Source: Dyella ginsengisoli LA-4
Lineage (GTDB): Bacteria > Pseudomonadota > Gammaproteobacteria > Xanthomonadales > Rhodanobacteraceae
NCBI RefSeq assembly: GCF_000334915.1
Contig: NZ_AMSF01000068.1
Coordinates: forward strand, 1 to 36,779
Reading direction: 5' to 3'
Length of the DNA stretch: 36,779 nt
In this document: in pieces, positions 25,649-36,328 of the stretch
Position numbering within the stretch: position 1 is the stretch's first letter
Layout: each line of letters opens with the position of its first letter
The notes under the pieces: generated by a model
Told to the model about the DNA's origin: nothing
The model's database searches: none
Seen by the model: the letters and a program-made list of their open reading frames with translations, nothing else
Translations under genes and position numbers: made by a program

Positions 25649-26521
25649 TCAGAACAGCAGCGAGGCCATGCGCCGGCGGTAGCGACCGACCAGTTCGGCG
25701 TCGTCGAGGGTGGCGAAGGCGGCGATCAGGCGCTTCTTCGCGGCGCCGTCGTTCCAGTCGCGGGCTTTCTCCAGCACGACGAGGAACTGCTCGAGGCCGG
25801 CCGCCGGCTCGTCCTCGATCAGCAGGCGCACGCCGAGCAGGTCGCGTGCTTCCCAGTCGGTCGGATCGGCCGCCACCCGATCGCGCAATACCTCCATCGT
25901 CGGCGCGCCGGCGAGGGCGCCGGCCAGCTCGAGCTGGTGGCGCAGGCGCACGGCGCGGGCGTCGGTGGCGAGGTTGGCCGGCAGCGCATCGAGCTCGGCC
26001 TGTGCCGCGTCCACGTTGCCCATGCGCATCAGCGCCACCGCCAGGTCGAGCTTCAGCTCCGGCTGGTCGGGTGCGGCAGCGATCGCCTGCTGCAGGCGGT
26101 TGACCGCTTCGGTCGGCGACTCGGTCGGCGCCGCAACGGCCTCGTCGCCCCCGGCGGCGGGTTCGCCGTCGAGCGGCTGCACGTGGCGGGAAAGAAACTC
26201 GCGCAGCTGGCCTTCCGGCAGCGCACCGGCGAAGCCGTCGAGAATCTGTCCATCCTTGACCAGCATCACCGTGGGGATGGAGCGGATGCCGAACATCCCC
26301 GCCAACTGCTGGTTGGCGTCCACGTCGACCTTGCCGAGGCGGAAGGCGCCATTGAACTCGGTCGCCAGTTTCTCGAGCATCGGGCCCAGTGTGCGGCATG
26401 GGCCGCACCAGGTTGCCCAGAAGTCCACCAGCACCGGGGTGTCGATCGAGGCCTGCAGAACGTCGCTCTCGAAGTTGCTCTCGGTGACGTCGAAGACGTG
26501 CGGATGGGCGGTGTCGGTCAC
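25649..26521 (-). CDS. cnoX: Co-chaperone/thioredoxin CnoX (YbbN)
   Basis: A 290-residue cytosolic protein: an N-terminal thioredoxin domain (about 8-115) with the active site WCGPC (Cys39, Cys42) and the cis-Pro in RSIPTVML, joined by an acidic Ala/Pro linker to a C-terminal tetratricopeptide-like domain (from about 135). CnoX protects substrates from oxidation-linked aggregation and hands them to GroEL or DnaK. E. coli CnoX lacks the complete CxxC pair, while Caulobacter CnoX has WCGPC and reduces disulfides. This copy has the full pair, so oxidoreductase activity is expected. The GTG start at 26521 is chosen because GGAG lies upstream and the family N-terminus begins here. It is divergent from the pqi operon. 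Confidence 0.92.
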   Translation of the reverse strand: MTDTAHPHVFDVTESNFESDVLQASIDTPVLVDFWATWCGPCRTLGPMLEKLATEFNGAFRLGKVDVDANQQLAGMFGIRSIPTVMLVKDGQILDGFAGALPEGQLREFLSRHVQPLDGEPAAGGDEAVAAPTESPTEAVNRLQQAIAAAPDQPELKLDLAVALMRMGNVDAAQAELDALPANLATDARAVRLRHQLELAGALAGAPTMEVLRDRVAADPTDWEARDLLGVRLLIEDEPAAGLEQFLVVLEKARDWNDGAAKKRLIAAFATLDDAELVGRYRRRMASLLF

Positions 26522-26649
26522 GGTGTCGCTCCGGTGGTCAATGGCGCCCCAGATCTGGGCCGGACGGCAGCATATCAAGGGCATGGCGATCAACCGGCGC
26601 GGTCGAGGCCGGTTCAGCGCCACGCGCCGAGATTTGCGAGAATCCGTTG

Positions 26650-27306
26650 ATGACCAGCCCGGGACACGGCACCACACGCATGGGCGCGAACACGCCATCC
26701 ACCACGGCAGGGCTGCTGATCTGCGAGCACTGCGACACGGTGTATCGCCGGCGCCCGCTGTCGCGCGGCGAGGTGGCCTGCTGCGAGCGCTGCCACAACA
26801 TCCTCGAGCGGCATGCGCGGCTGGGGCCGGACCATCTGCTGGCACTCACCTTCACCGCGATGGTGGTCTTCGTGCAGGCCAACATCTGGCCGATCGTGAC
26901 CCTCGAGCTCAACGGCCGGCCGAGCAGCGCCACGCTGTGGGGTACCATCGTCACGATGTGGCAGCAGCATGCCGAAGTGGTCGCGGTGCTCGCCGCGCTG
27001 ACGTTGTTCTTCTTTCCGATGGCGAAGATGCTGCTGTTCGGCTGGGTGTTCTGGTTCGCCCGGCGCGGCGAGCGCGGCCCGGGTTTCCGCAGCGCGATGA
27101 TCGTGCTGCATTACCTCGGGCCATGGACGATGAGCGAGGTGTTCGTGCTTGGCGCGATGGTCGCCATCGTCAAGGCGCGGGTGTATTTCCAGGTGGTGCC
27201 GGACCCCGGCATCTTCGCCTACGGTGCGCTGATGCTGCTGATCACCGTGTTCGGCACGGTCGACCTTCGCCAGCTGTGGGACGTCACGCGGGAGCGATCG
27301 CGGTGA
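26650..27306 (+). CDS. pqiA: PqiA-domain membrane protein, N-terminal half equivalent
   Basis: A 218-residue inner-membrane protein with one PqiA domain: a zinc-ribbon-like motif CEHC...CCERC near residues 25-55 and four hydrophobic segments, including the VQANIWPIVTLEL and ALTLFFFPMAKMLLFGWVF regions. E. coli PqiA is one chain of about 417 residues with two such domains; here the second domain is encoded by the next gene, which overlaps as GTGA. PqiA is the membrane partner of the PqiABC lipid transport system that links inner and outer membranes. The ATG at 26650 follows a TTG; a later ATG at 26680 is possible, since neither has a strong Shine-Dalgarno. Confidence 0.88.
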   Translation: MTSPGHGTTRMGANTPSTTAGLLICEHCDTVYRRRPLSRGEVACCERCHNILERHARLGPDHLLALTFTAMVVFVQANIWPIVTLELNGRPSSATLWGTIVTMWQQHAEVVAVLAALTLFFFPMAKMLLFGWVFWFARRGERGPGFRSAMIVLHYLGPWTMSEVFVLGAMVAIVKARVYFQVVPDPGIFAYGALMLLITVFGTVDLRQLWDVTRERSR

Positions 27307-27926
27307 GCGCGCTGCCGCGGGCCGAGGAACTGGGCCTGATCGGCTGCCACGTGTGCGGCCTGGTGTGCCGCGACGGTCACGTGCACGACCAGGCCTGTCC
27401 CCGCTGCGGGGCGCGGCTGCACCGGCGCAAGTCGGCCAGCGCCAGCCGCACCTGGGCGTGGCTGATCACCGCATTCATCTTCTATCTTCCGGCCAACCTG
27501 CTGCCGATCATGCGCACGGTGAGCCTGGGCGACGTGGACGACAACACCATCCTCAGCGGCGTGGTCGAGCTGTGGGTCAAGGGCTCGCCGGATCTGGCGG
27601 TCATCGTCTTCACGGCGAGCATCGTGGTTCCCATGCTCAAATTCCTCGTGCTGGGGACGCTGCTGGTATCCGTCCAGCGCCGCAGCATGTGGGCACAGCG
27701 CCAGCGCACGATGCTTTACCGGCTGGTCGAGTTCATCGGCTACTGGTCGATGCTCGACGTGTTCGTGGTGGCGCTGCTGACCGCGCTGGTGCGTTTCAAC
27801 GTGTTGAGCCAGGTGGAGCCGCTGCCGGGAGTGGTGTACTTCGGCCTGACCGTGGTGGCGACGATGTTCGCATCGATGAGTTTCGATCCGCGCCTGATCT
27901 GGGACAACAGGGACAACGATGACTGA
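27303..27926 (+). CDS. pqiA: PqiA-domain membrane protein, C-terminal half equivalent
   Basis: A 207-residue inner-membrane protein with a PqiA domain: zinc ribbon CHVC...CPRC (about residues 15-36), then four hydrophobic segments with FYLPANLLPIM, SIVVPMLKFLVLG and YWSMLDVFVVALLTALV. It starts with GTG at 27303, overlapping the previous stop by 4 bases, so the two half-proteins should be made together and probably form a heterodimer equivalent to full-length PqiA. Its end overlaps pqiB by 8 bases. The open frame upstream to about 25710 is a chance extension through the antisense of cnoX and is not coding. Confidence 0.9.
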   Translation: MSALPRAEELGLIGCHVCGLVCRDGHVHDQACPRCGARLHRRKSASASRTWAWLITAFIFYLPANLLPIMRTVSLGDVDDNTILSGVVELWVKGSPDLAVIVFTASIVVPMLKFLVLGTLLVSVQRRSMWAQRQRTMLYRLVEFIGYWSMLDVFVVALLTALVRFNVLSQVEPLPGVVYFGLTVVATMFASMSFDPRLIWDNRDNDD

Positions 27927-29592
27927 AGAAACCAATCCCGCGGGCGACGAGCTGCCGCAGCCGGTAGTGCACCGGCGCCGGCTGGGTGCCTCGCTGATCT
28001 GGCTGGTGCCCATACTCGCCGCCGTGGTGGGACTGTCGCTGGTGGTGCACAGCTGGATGCAGGCCGGGCCGTCGATCACCATCAGTTTCCAGTCCGCCGA
28101 GGGCCTGGACGCCGGCAAGACCACGGTGAAGTACAAGAACGTGGTGATCGGCAAGGTCACCCACATCCGGCTCAGCCCGGATCGCAGCAAGGTGCTGGTC
28201 AAGGTGGCGCTGGACAAGAGTGCCGAGGGCTTCGCCCGCGCCGATACCCGCTTCTGGGTGGTGCGTCCGCGGATCGGCCTGGGGGGCGTGTCGGGGGTCG
28301 ATACGCTGCTGTCCGGCGCCTTCATCGGTGCCGACGTCGGCACATCGGACGAGACGCGTTACGACTTCAAGGGGCTGGAGAACCCGCCGGCGGTCACCTA
28401 TGGGGCGCCGGGCAAGAGCTTCGTCCTGCACGCCGAGGACCTCGGCTCGCTGGACATCGGCTCGCCGCTGTACTTCCGCCGCGTGCAGGTGGGCCGCGTG
28501 GCGTCCTACGAGCTGGACAAGGACGGCAAGGGCGTCACCTTCACCATCTTCATCGACGGTCCCTACGACCAGTTCGTCACCCGCTCGTCGCGCTTCTGGA
28601 ACGCCAGTGGCCTGGATGTCTCGCTGGGAGCGAACGGCCTGAAGGTGAACACGCAGTCGCTGGCCACCGTGCTTGCCGGCGGCGTGGCGTTCCAGGATCC
28701 GGCCGGTCCGCACGACGCCACGCCGGCGCAGCAGGGAGCCTCCTACCGCCTGTTCGACGACAAGACCACCGCGATGGCGCCGCCGGACGGCCCGCCGCAG
28801 TACATCCGCATGCGCTTCGACCAGTCGCTGCGCGGGCTGGCGGTGGACGCGCCGGTGGAATTCCTCGGCATCAACATCGGCCGGGTGGTGTCGATCACCA
28901 TGGACTACGACGCCAAGCGCGAGAGTTTCCCGGTGACCGTGGGCGCCGTGGTCTATCCGCAGCGGCTCGGTCGCGCCTACGACAAGCTGGTGGCCCAGGC
29001 GCAGGAGCAGAACGGCAGTCCCGATCTGGCGCCGATCATGGGCAAGCTGGTCGCCCATGGCCTGCGCGCGCAGGCGCGCACCGGCAACCTGCTGACCGGC
29101 CAGCTCTACATCGCGATGGATTTCCTGCCGAAGGCGCCGAAGGTCGCATTCGACCCGACGGTCCGCCCGCTGCAGATCCCCACCGCTCCAGGCAGCTTCG
29201 ACAAGCTGCAGGAGCAGCTCGCGGAGATCGTGGACAAGGTGCAGAAGATCCCGTTCGACAGCATCGGCAAGCACCTGGACCAGACCCTGGCCGATCTCGA
29301 CGGCACGCTCAAGCAGGTCAATGGCCAGGTGCTGCCCGAGTTCAAGGGCACGCTCAAGGATGCCCGCAGGACGCTGGGTACCACCGACAATGCGCTCTCG
29401 CCGGATTCGCCGCTGCAGCAGAACCTGCAGGGCACGCTGCAGGAGCTGCAGCGCATGGCGCGCTCGCTGCGGGTGTTCAGCGACTACCTCGGGACCCACC
29501 CGGAAGCCCTGATCCGCGGGCGCAAGAGCGACCCGGCCCCCTCGAAGCCGCCGACCGAAGCCCAACCATCCAAGCAAGGGAGCAAGCCATGA
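27919..29592 (+). CDS. pqiB: MCE-domain lipid transport protein PqiB
   Basis: A 557-residue protein with a short cytosolic N-terminus, one transmembrane helix (about 26-46) and three tandem MCE domains. These begin near ITISFQSAEGLDAGKTTVKY, near SFVLHAEDLGSLDIGSPLYF and near YIRMRFDQSLRGLAVDAPVE. Each has the G-x-V-x-(S/Y) strand seen in GKVTHIRLS, GRVASYEL and GRVVSITM. A coiled-coil helix follows (about 430-480). In E. coli, PqiB hexamers form a syringe-like tube across the periplasm for lipid movement. The start lies 8 bases inside the preceding pqiA-like gene, and the end overlaps pqiC as ATGA. Confidence 0.95.
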   Translation: MTEETNPAGDELPQPVVHRRRLGASLIWLVPILAAVVGLSLVVHSWMQAGPSITISFQSAEGLDAGKTTVKYKNVVIGKVTHIRLSPDRSKVLVKVALDKSAEGFARADTRFWVVRPRIGLGGVSGVDTLLSGAFIGADVGTSDETRYDFKGLENPPAVTYGAPGKSFVLHAEDLGSLDIGSPLYFRRVQVGRVASYELDKDGKGVTFTIFIDGPYDQFVTRSSRFWNASGLDVSLGANGLKVNTQSLATVLAGGVAFQDPAGPHDATPAQQGASYRLFDDKTTAMAPPDGPPQYIRMRFDQSLRGLAVDAPVEFLGINIGRVVSITMDYDAKRESFPVTVGAVVYPQRLGRAYDKLVAQAQEQNGSPDLAPIMGKLVAHGLRAQARTGNLLTGQLYIAMDFLPKAPKVAFDPTVRPLQIPTAPGSFDKLQEQLAEIVDKVQKIPFDSIGKHLDQTLADLDGTLKQVNGQVLPEFKGTLKDARRTLGTTDNALSPDSPLQQNLQGTLQELQRMARSLRVFSDYLGTHPEALIRGRKSDPAPSKPPTEAQPSKQGSKP

Positions 29593-30206
29593 CGCGCCTG
29601 CGCAACCTGTCCGGCCGCCTCGTGGCGCTCGGCGCCGTGCTGGCGCTCGGTGCCTGCGCGTCCGCGCCGACGCATTACTACACGCTGGTGCCACCGGCGT
29701 CCGCCGCGCCGGAGCAGGGCGGCTCGGGCCCGGCGTTCGAGCTGTTGCCGGTGAGCATCCCCGCCCAGGACGACCAGCCGCAGCTGGTCGTGCGCCAGGG
29801 GGGGCAGGGCGTGGCGCTGCTGCAGGGCGAGCGCTGGATCGCGCCGCTGGCGGACGAGATCCGCGGTGCGCTGTCGGCCGACCTCGCCGGCGCACTGGGG
29901 CGCCCGGACGTCTCCGGCCTGGCGCACGCGGACGAGCCGGTGGTGCGGATCAAGGTGGATGTGCGCCGCTTCGATTCGCAGCCCGGTGGCCATGCCCTGC
30001 TGGAAGCTGGCTGGAGCCTGCGCCTGATCGACGGCGACAGCACCTCGCGCAGTCTGGCCTGCGCCAGCACCTTCAACCAGCCGGTGGGGAGCGGTTATGA
30101 CGCGCTGGTGCAGGGGCATCAGCAGGCGCTGGGTCGTCTGGCTGGCCAGATCGCGCAGGCGGCACGCGACCTGGCGGCGGGCAAGGCCCGTTGCCCGGGC
30201 GGCTGA
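29589..30206 (+). CDS. pqiC: PqiC outer-membrane lipoprotein (ABC-type transport auxiliary)
   Basis: A 205-residue lipoprotein with lipobox LGAC (lipidated Cys near residue 21) and a PqiC/YmbA domain, beginning THYYTLVPP, which is the family's hallmark. PqiC sits in the outer membrane and docks with the end of the PqiB tube. Residues after Cys do not show an inner-membrane retention Asp, consistent with outer-membrane sorting. It overlaps pqiB by 4 bases (ATGA) and is the last gene of the operon; no clear terminator follows before leuS. Confidence 0.9.
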   Translation: MTRLRNLSGRLVALGAVLALGACASAPTHYYTLVPPASAAPEQGGSGPAFELLPVSIPAQDDQPQLVVRQGGQGVALLQGERWIAPLADEIRGALSADLAGALGRPDVSGLAHADEPVVRIKVDVRRFDSQPGGHALLEAGWSLRLIDGDSTSRSLACASTFNQPVGSGYDALVQGHQQALGRLAGQIAQAARDLAAGKARCPGG

Positions 30207-30226
30207 GCGGCGACACCGCCTCCGGC

Positions 30227-33522
<3,296 letters not shown>

Positions 33523-33525
33523 ACC

Positions 33526-34539
33526 ATGCCGCTGGCTCCGGCTCAGTGGTCCAAGGCGCTGGCGGCCGACCGGCTGCAGGGCGTCTACCTGCTGGCCGGC
33601 GAGGAGCTGCTGGTGCTGGAGGCGGCCGATGCACTGCGGGCACGGGCACGCGAGCTCGGCTACACCGAACGCGAGGTGCTCGAGGCCGGCCAGCATTTCG
33701 ACTGGGATGATCTGGCCCGCTCGGCCGCCGGCCTGTCGCTGTTCGCCACGCGCCGCCTGCTCGACCTGCGCCTGCCCACCGGTCGCCCTGGCGTGGAGGG
33801 TGCGAAGGCCATCGGCGCCTTCTGCGAGAATCTGCCGCCCGACGTCACCCTGCTGATCACCGCCACCGAGTGGAGCAGCAAGCACGAGGGCGCGTGGACC
33901 AGGAAGGTCGATGCCGCCGGCGCCATGGTGGTGTTCAACGCGCCGCGGCCGCATGAGTGGGCCGGCTGGATCGGCGCACGGCTGGCATCCCGGGGGCTGA
34001 GCGCCACACCCGACGCCGCGGCCCTGCTGGCACAGCGCGTGGAGGGCAACCTGCTCGCCGCCGCGCAGGAGATCGACAAGCTGGTGGTGCTGCACGACGG
34101 CAAGAGCCGCATCGACGCGACCGAGATGGAGCAGCTGGTCGCCGACAGTGCCCGCTACGACGCCTTCAAGCTCACCGACGCCGCGCTCGCCGGCGACGGC
34201 GGCCGCGCCCTGCGCGTGCTGGCCGGCCTGCGCGCCGAGGGCGAGGACCTGATCCCGCTGATGGGATGGGTGGTCAACCAGCTGCAGCTCGCCCTGCGCC
34301 TGGCCAATGCCCGCGATTTCGGCGCACAGGCCAAGGCCGAACGGCTGTGGCAATCGCGCGAACAGTTGTTCCGCCAGGCGCTGCGCCGCGCGCCGCGCGA
34401 GCACTGGCTCAAATGCCTGGCCCGGGCCGCGCGCATCGACCGTATCGCCAAGGGCCGCGAACACGGCGACGCCTGGCGCGAGGCCGAACGGCTGATCGCC
34501 GCGATGGCCGAGCCGCGTTCCGCCGCCGCGCTGGCATGA
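33526..34539 (+). CDS. holA: DNA polymerase III delta subunit
   Basis: A 337-residue clamp-loader subunit that opens the beta sliding clamp. The N-terminus GVYLLAGEELLVLEAADALRARA carries the P-loop-like region typical of delta. The rest shows the AAA+-like domain, with EHWL...RAARIDRIAKG in the C-terminal collar helix region. The length fits the family (about 343). It starts 3 bases after lptE, with no ideal Shine-Dalgarno, so translational coupling is likely, and it ends with an ATGA overlap to nadD. Confidence 0.93.
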   Translation: MPLAPAQWSKALAADRLQGVYLLAGEELLVLEAADALRARARELGYTEREVLEAGQHFDWDDLARSAAGLSLFATRRLLDLRLPTGRPGVEGAKAIGAFCENLPPDVTLLITATEWSSKHEGAWTRKVDAAGAMVVFNAPRPHEWAGWIGARLASRGLSATPDAAALLAQRVEGNLLAAAQEIDKLVVLHDGKSRIDATEMEQLVADSARYDAFKLTDAALAGDGGRALRVLAGLRAEGEDLIPLMGWVVNQLQLALRLANARDFGAQAKAERLWQSREQLFRQALRRAPREHWLKCLARAARIDRIAKGREHGDAWREAERLIAAMAEPRSAAALA

Positions 34540-35177
34540 AACCGCTGGCGATCCTAGGGGGCACCTTCGATCCGGTGCACATCGGCCACCTGTGCGTGGC
34601 CTGGGAAGCCGCCGAACTGCTGGACGCCGAGGTGCGGCTGATGCCGGCCCGCGTACCGCCGCACCGCACGCCGCCGGTGGCCTCGGCCGAGCAGCGCGTC
34701 GCCCTGCTGCGCGCCGCGCTGGCCGGTCAGGATCGCCTGCAACTGGACCTGCGCGAACTCGAGCGTGACGGCCCCTCGTACAGCGTGGACACGCTGGAGG
34801 CGCTGCGCGCGGAGCAGGGCGACCGACCGCTGGTGCTTATGATGGGTGCGGATGCCTTCGCCGGACTGCCGGGCTGGCATCGCTGGCAGCGCCTGTTCGA
34901 GCTGGCGCACATCGGCGTATTCGCGCGACCGGGGTTCGAGGCTGCATGGCCGGCAGACCTGGAGGCCGCGATCGCCGGGCGCCTGGCCGATCCCGTGGGC
35001 GACTGGCGCGGCCGGCCGGCCGGTGCCGTGCTGACGCTGGAGGTGACGCCGCTGGAGATTTCCGCCACCCGCGTCCGCCGTCTGCTCGCGGCGGGGCGGT
35101 TGCCGCGCTATCTGCTGCCGGAGGGCGTGTTCGGCGTGCCGGCATCGCTTGACGTCTATCGGCGGGCCCCGGGCTGA
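34536..35177 (+). CDS. nadD: Nicotinate-nucleotide adenylyltransferase
   Basis: A 213-residue enzyme that joins nicotinate mononucleotide with ATP to make deamido-NAD, the penultimate step of NAD synthesis. The nucleotidyltransferase signature GGTFDPVHIGH is at residues 8-18, MGADAFAGLPGW lies in the middle, and the second ATP motif ISATRVRR is near the end. The length is typical. It overlaps holA by 4 bases (ATGA). In E. coli the cluster continues to rsfS-rlmH; here nothing resembling them follows, and the next convincing gene is msrB on the opposite strand. Confidence 0.95.
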   Translation: MKPLAILGGTFDPVHIGHLCVAWEAAELLDAEVRLMPARVPPHRTPPVASAEQRVALLRAALAGQDRLQLDLRELERDGPSYSVDTLEALRAEQGDRPLVLMMGADAFAGLPGWHRWQRLFELAHIGVFARPGFEAAWPADLEAAIAGRLADPVGDWRGRPAGAVLTLEVTPLEISATRVRRLLAAGRLPRYLLPEGVFGVPASLDVYRRAPG

Positions 35178-35577
35178 CGGGGCACTGGGTGCCGGCCGGT
35201 CGGTGTCCTGACGTGCCGCCCTTGCCACCCGGGAAGCGCCCGGTGATGAAGCAAGTGGATGCGAGGACGTGGCGACGCCATGCGCTGGTGGTGGTCACCG
35301 TGATCCTGCTGCCGGCCCTGGGCGCGCATCCGGAGCTTTTTTCCTCGGCACCCGGAGCGATGCGCTCGGTGTCGATGGCCCGTGACGACTGCCCGGGATC
35401 CCGCTGACCGGAGTGCTGCCGCCGATAGCGCTGACGGCTCTGACCGGGTGTCGCCCGTACCTGCGGCCCATGGGCCGGGCGATCGGCGATTTCCCGTGCA
35501 ATGACGGCGGTCCGGTCGGGCGGTACGGCTATCTGCGGGTAGTCACCCGGCCCCCGGCGCGGCTCAGCGCAGGGCAG
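35178..35577. other. 400-bp region between nadD and msrB without a convincing gene
   Basis: Between the converging ends of nadD and msrB there is one weak small reading frame (separate entry) and no clear rho-independent terminator. A short T-run after GGAGC at about 35333-35342 lacks a good stem. RsfS, which often follows nadD, is absent. Confidence 0.5.
35246..35407 (+). CDS. Possible 53-residue small protein, hypothetical
   Basis: The ATG at 35246 opens 53 codons: a basic start (MKQVDARTWRRH), a hydrophobic stretch of about 14 residues (ALVVVTVILLPALG) and a polar tail with one Cys. This could be a signal- or membrane-segment peptide. GGGAAG lies about 10 bases upstream, but no homologue is recognised. 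It sits where such a frame can occur by chance in GC-rich DNA, so it is reported with low confidence. Confidence 0.25.
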   Translation: MKQVDARTWRRHALVVVTVILLPALGAHPELFSSAPGAMRSVSMARDDCPGSR

Positions 35578-36192
35578 TCACGCGGTGCGCGGCACGAACT
35601 TCAGCGCCACGGAGTTCATGCAGTAGCGCAGGCCGGTCGGGCGCGGGCCGTCGTCGAATACGTGGCCGAGGTGGCCGTCGCAGCCAGCACAGCGCACCTC
35701 GGTGCGGATCATGCCGAAACTGGCATCGCGCTTCTCGATCACGTTGGAGGCGGCAATCGGCTGCCAGAAGCTGGGCCACCCGGTGCCGGAGTCGAACTCG
35801 GTGGCAGCGTCGAACAGTGCGGTCGCGCAGCCGACGCAGCGGAACAGGCCGGGTCGGTCGGGCTTTTCGTGGTCGCCGCTGAAGGCCCGCTCGGTGCCGT
35901 CCTGGCGCAGCACGTAATAGGCCATCGGCGACAGCCGCCGGCGCCATTCGGCGTCGCTGAGTACCAGCCGGCGCACCGTGCACGGTCCGAGCGGGCGCCC
36001 ATCGTCGGCGAAGCACTGCAGCCGCACTTCGATGCCGCCATCGGCGGTCGCGCGGGTGCCCGGGCCACGCTCGCGGGCGAACAGGCGGGGTATCACGGCC
36101 AGTCCCGTCACGGTCGCCAGCGCGCCACCTGCCAGCGCGGCGCGCAGCAGGCGACGCCGTTCCATCATCACGATCTGCTGGGTAGGGGACAT
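35578..36192 (-). CDS. msrB: Tat-exported peptide-methionine (R)-S-oxide reductase MsrB
   Basis: A 204-residue enzyme that reduces methionine-R-sulfoxide in oxidised proteins. The N-terminus has a twin-arginine signal (ERRRLLRAALAGGALA, residues 11-26), so it acts in the periplasm. The MsrB domain contains the zinc-binding pairs CVGC (119-122) and CAGC (168-171), plus TGWPSFWQPI, GHLGHVFDDGP and the catalytic Cys191 in RYCMNS (the family usually has RYCINS). An N-terminal insert (about 45-90) precedes the domain. No MsrA partner is fused or adjacent. The start at 36192 has GGAGGA upstream on the minus strand. It is divergent from an ECF sigma factor, and both share a matched promoter motif. 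Confidence 0.93.
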   Translation of the reverse strand: MSPTQQIVMMERRRLLRAALAGGALATVTGLAVIPRLFARERGPGTRATADGGIEVRLQCFADDGRPLGPCTVRRLVLSDAEWRRRLSPMAYYVLRQDGTERAFSGDHEKPDRPGLFRCVGCATALFDAATEFDSGTGWPSFWQPIAASNVIEKRDASFGMIRTEVRCAGCDGHLGHVFDDGPRPTGLRYCMNSVALKFVPRTA

Positions 36193-36229
36193 GCGGGGAT
36201 TCCTCCGTGCCGGGCGGTGACCACCAGCA

Positions 36230-36255
36230 TTCGCACGGGCAGGCGGTCAGGTTAC
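36230..36255 (-). promoter_or_regulatory. ECF-type promoter GTAACC-N16-CGAA facing msrB
   Basis: On the minus strand, GTAACC (36255-36250) and CGAA (36233-36230) are separated by exactly 16 bases. This would place the start of transcription about 30 bases before the msrB ATG at 36192. The layout is the same as the divergent promoter on the other strand. Confidence 0.75.
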
Positions 36256-36271
36256 TTGCCTCTGGTACGCA

Positions 36272-36297
36272 GTAACCGCGCGCATCGATGCAGCGAA
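36272..36297 (+). promoter_or_regulatory. ECF-type promoter GTAACC-N16-CGAA facing the sigma factor gene
   Basis: GTAACC (36272-36277) and CGAA (36294-36297) are separated by exactly 16 bases. The CGAA box lies 31 bases before the ATG at 36329. The motif equals, as I recall it, that reported for Caulobacter SigF targets. This suggests autoregulation by the downstream sigma factor. Confidence 0.75.
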
Positions 36298-36328
36298 GCA
36301 GCGGAAAGCACGCCCATGGAGCCGGTGG

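Noticed and set aside
25710-27302. Long open frame in front of the second PqiA gene, suggesting a fused giant protein
   Set aside because: The extension runs antisense through cnoX and out of frame through the first pqiA gene. The GTG at 27303 with its GTGA overlap is the natural start.
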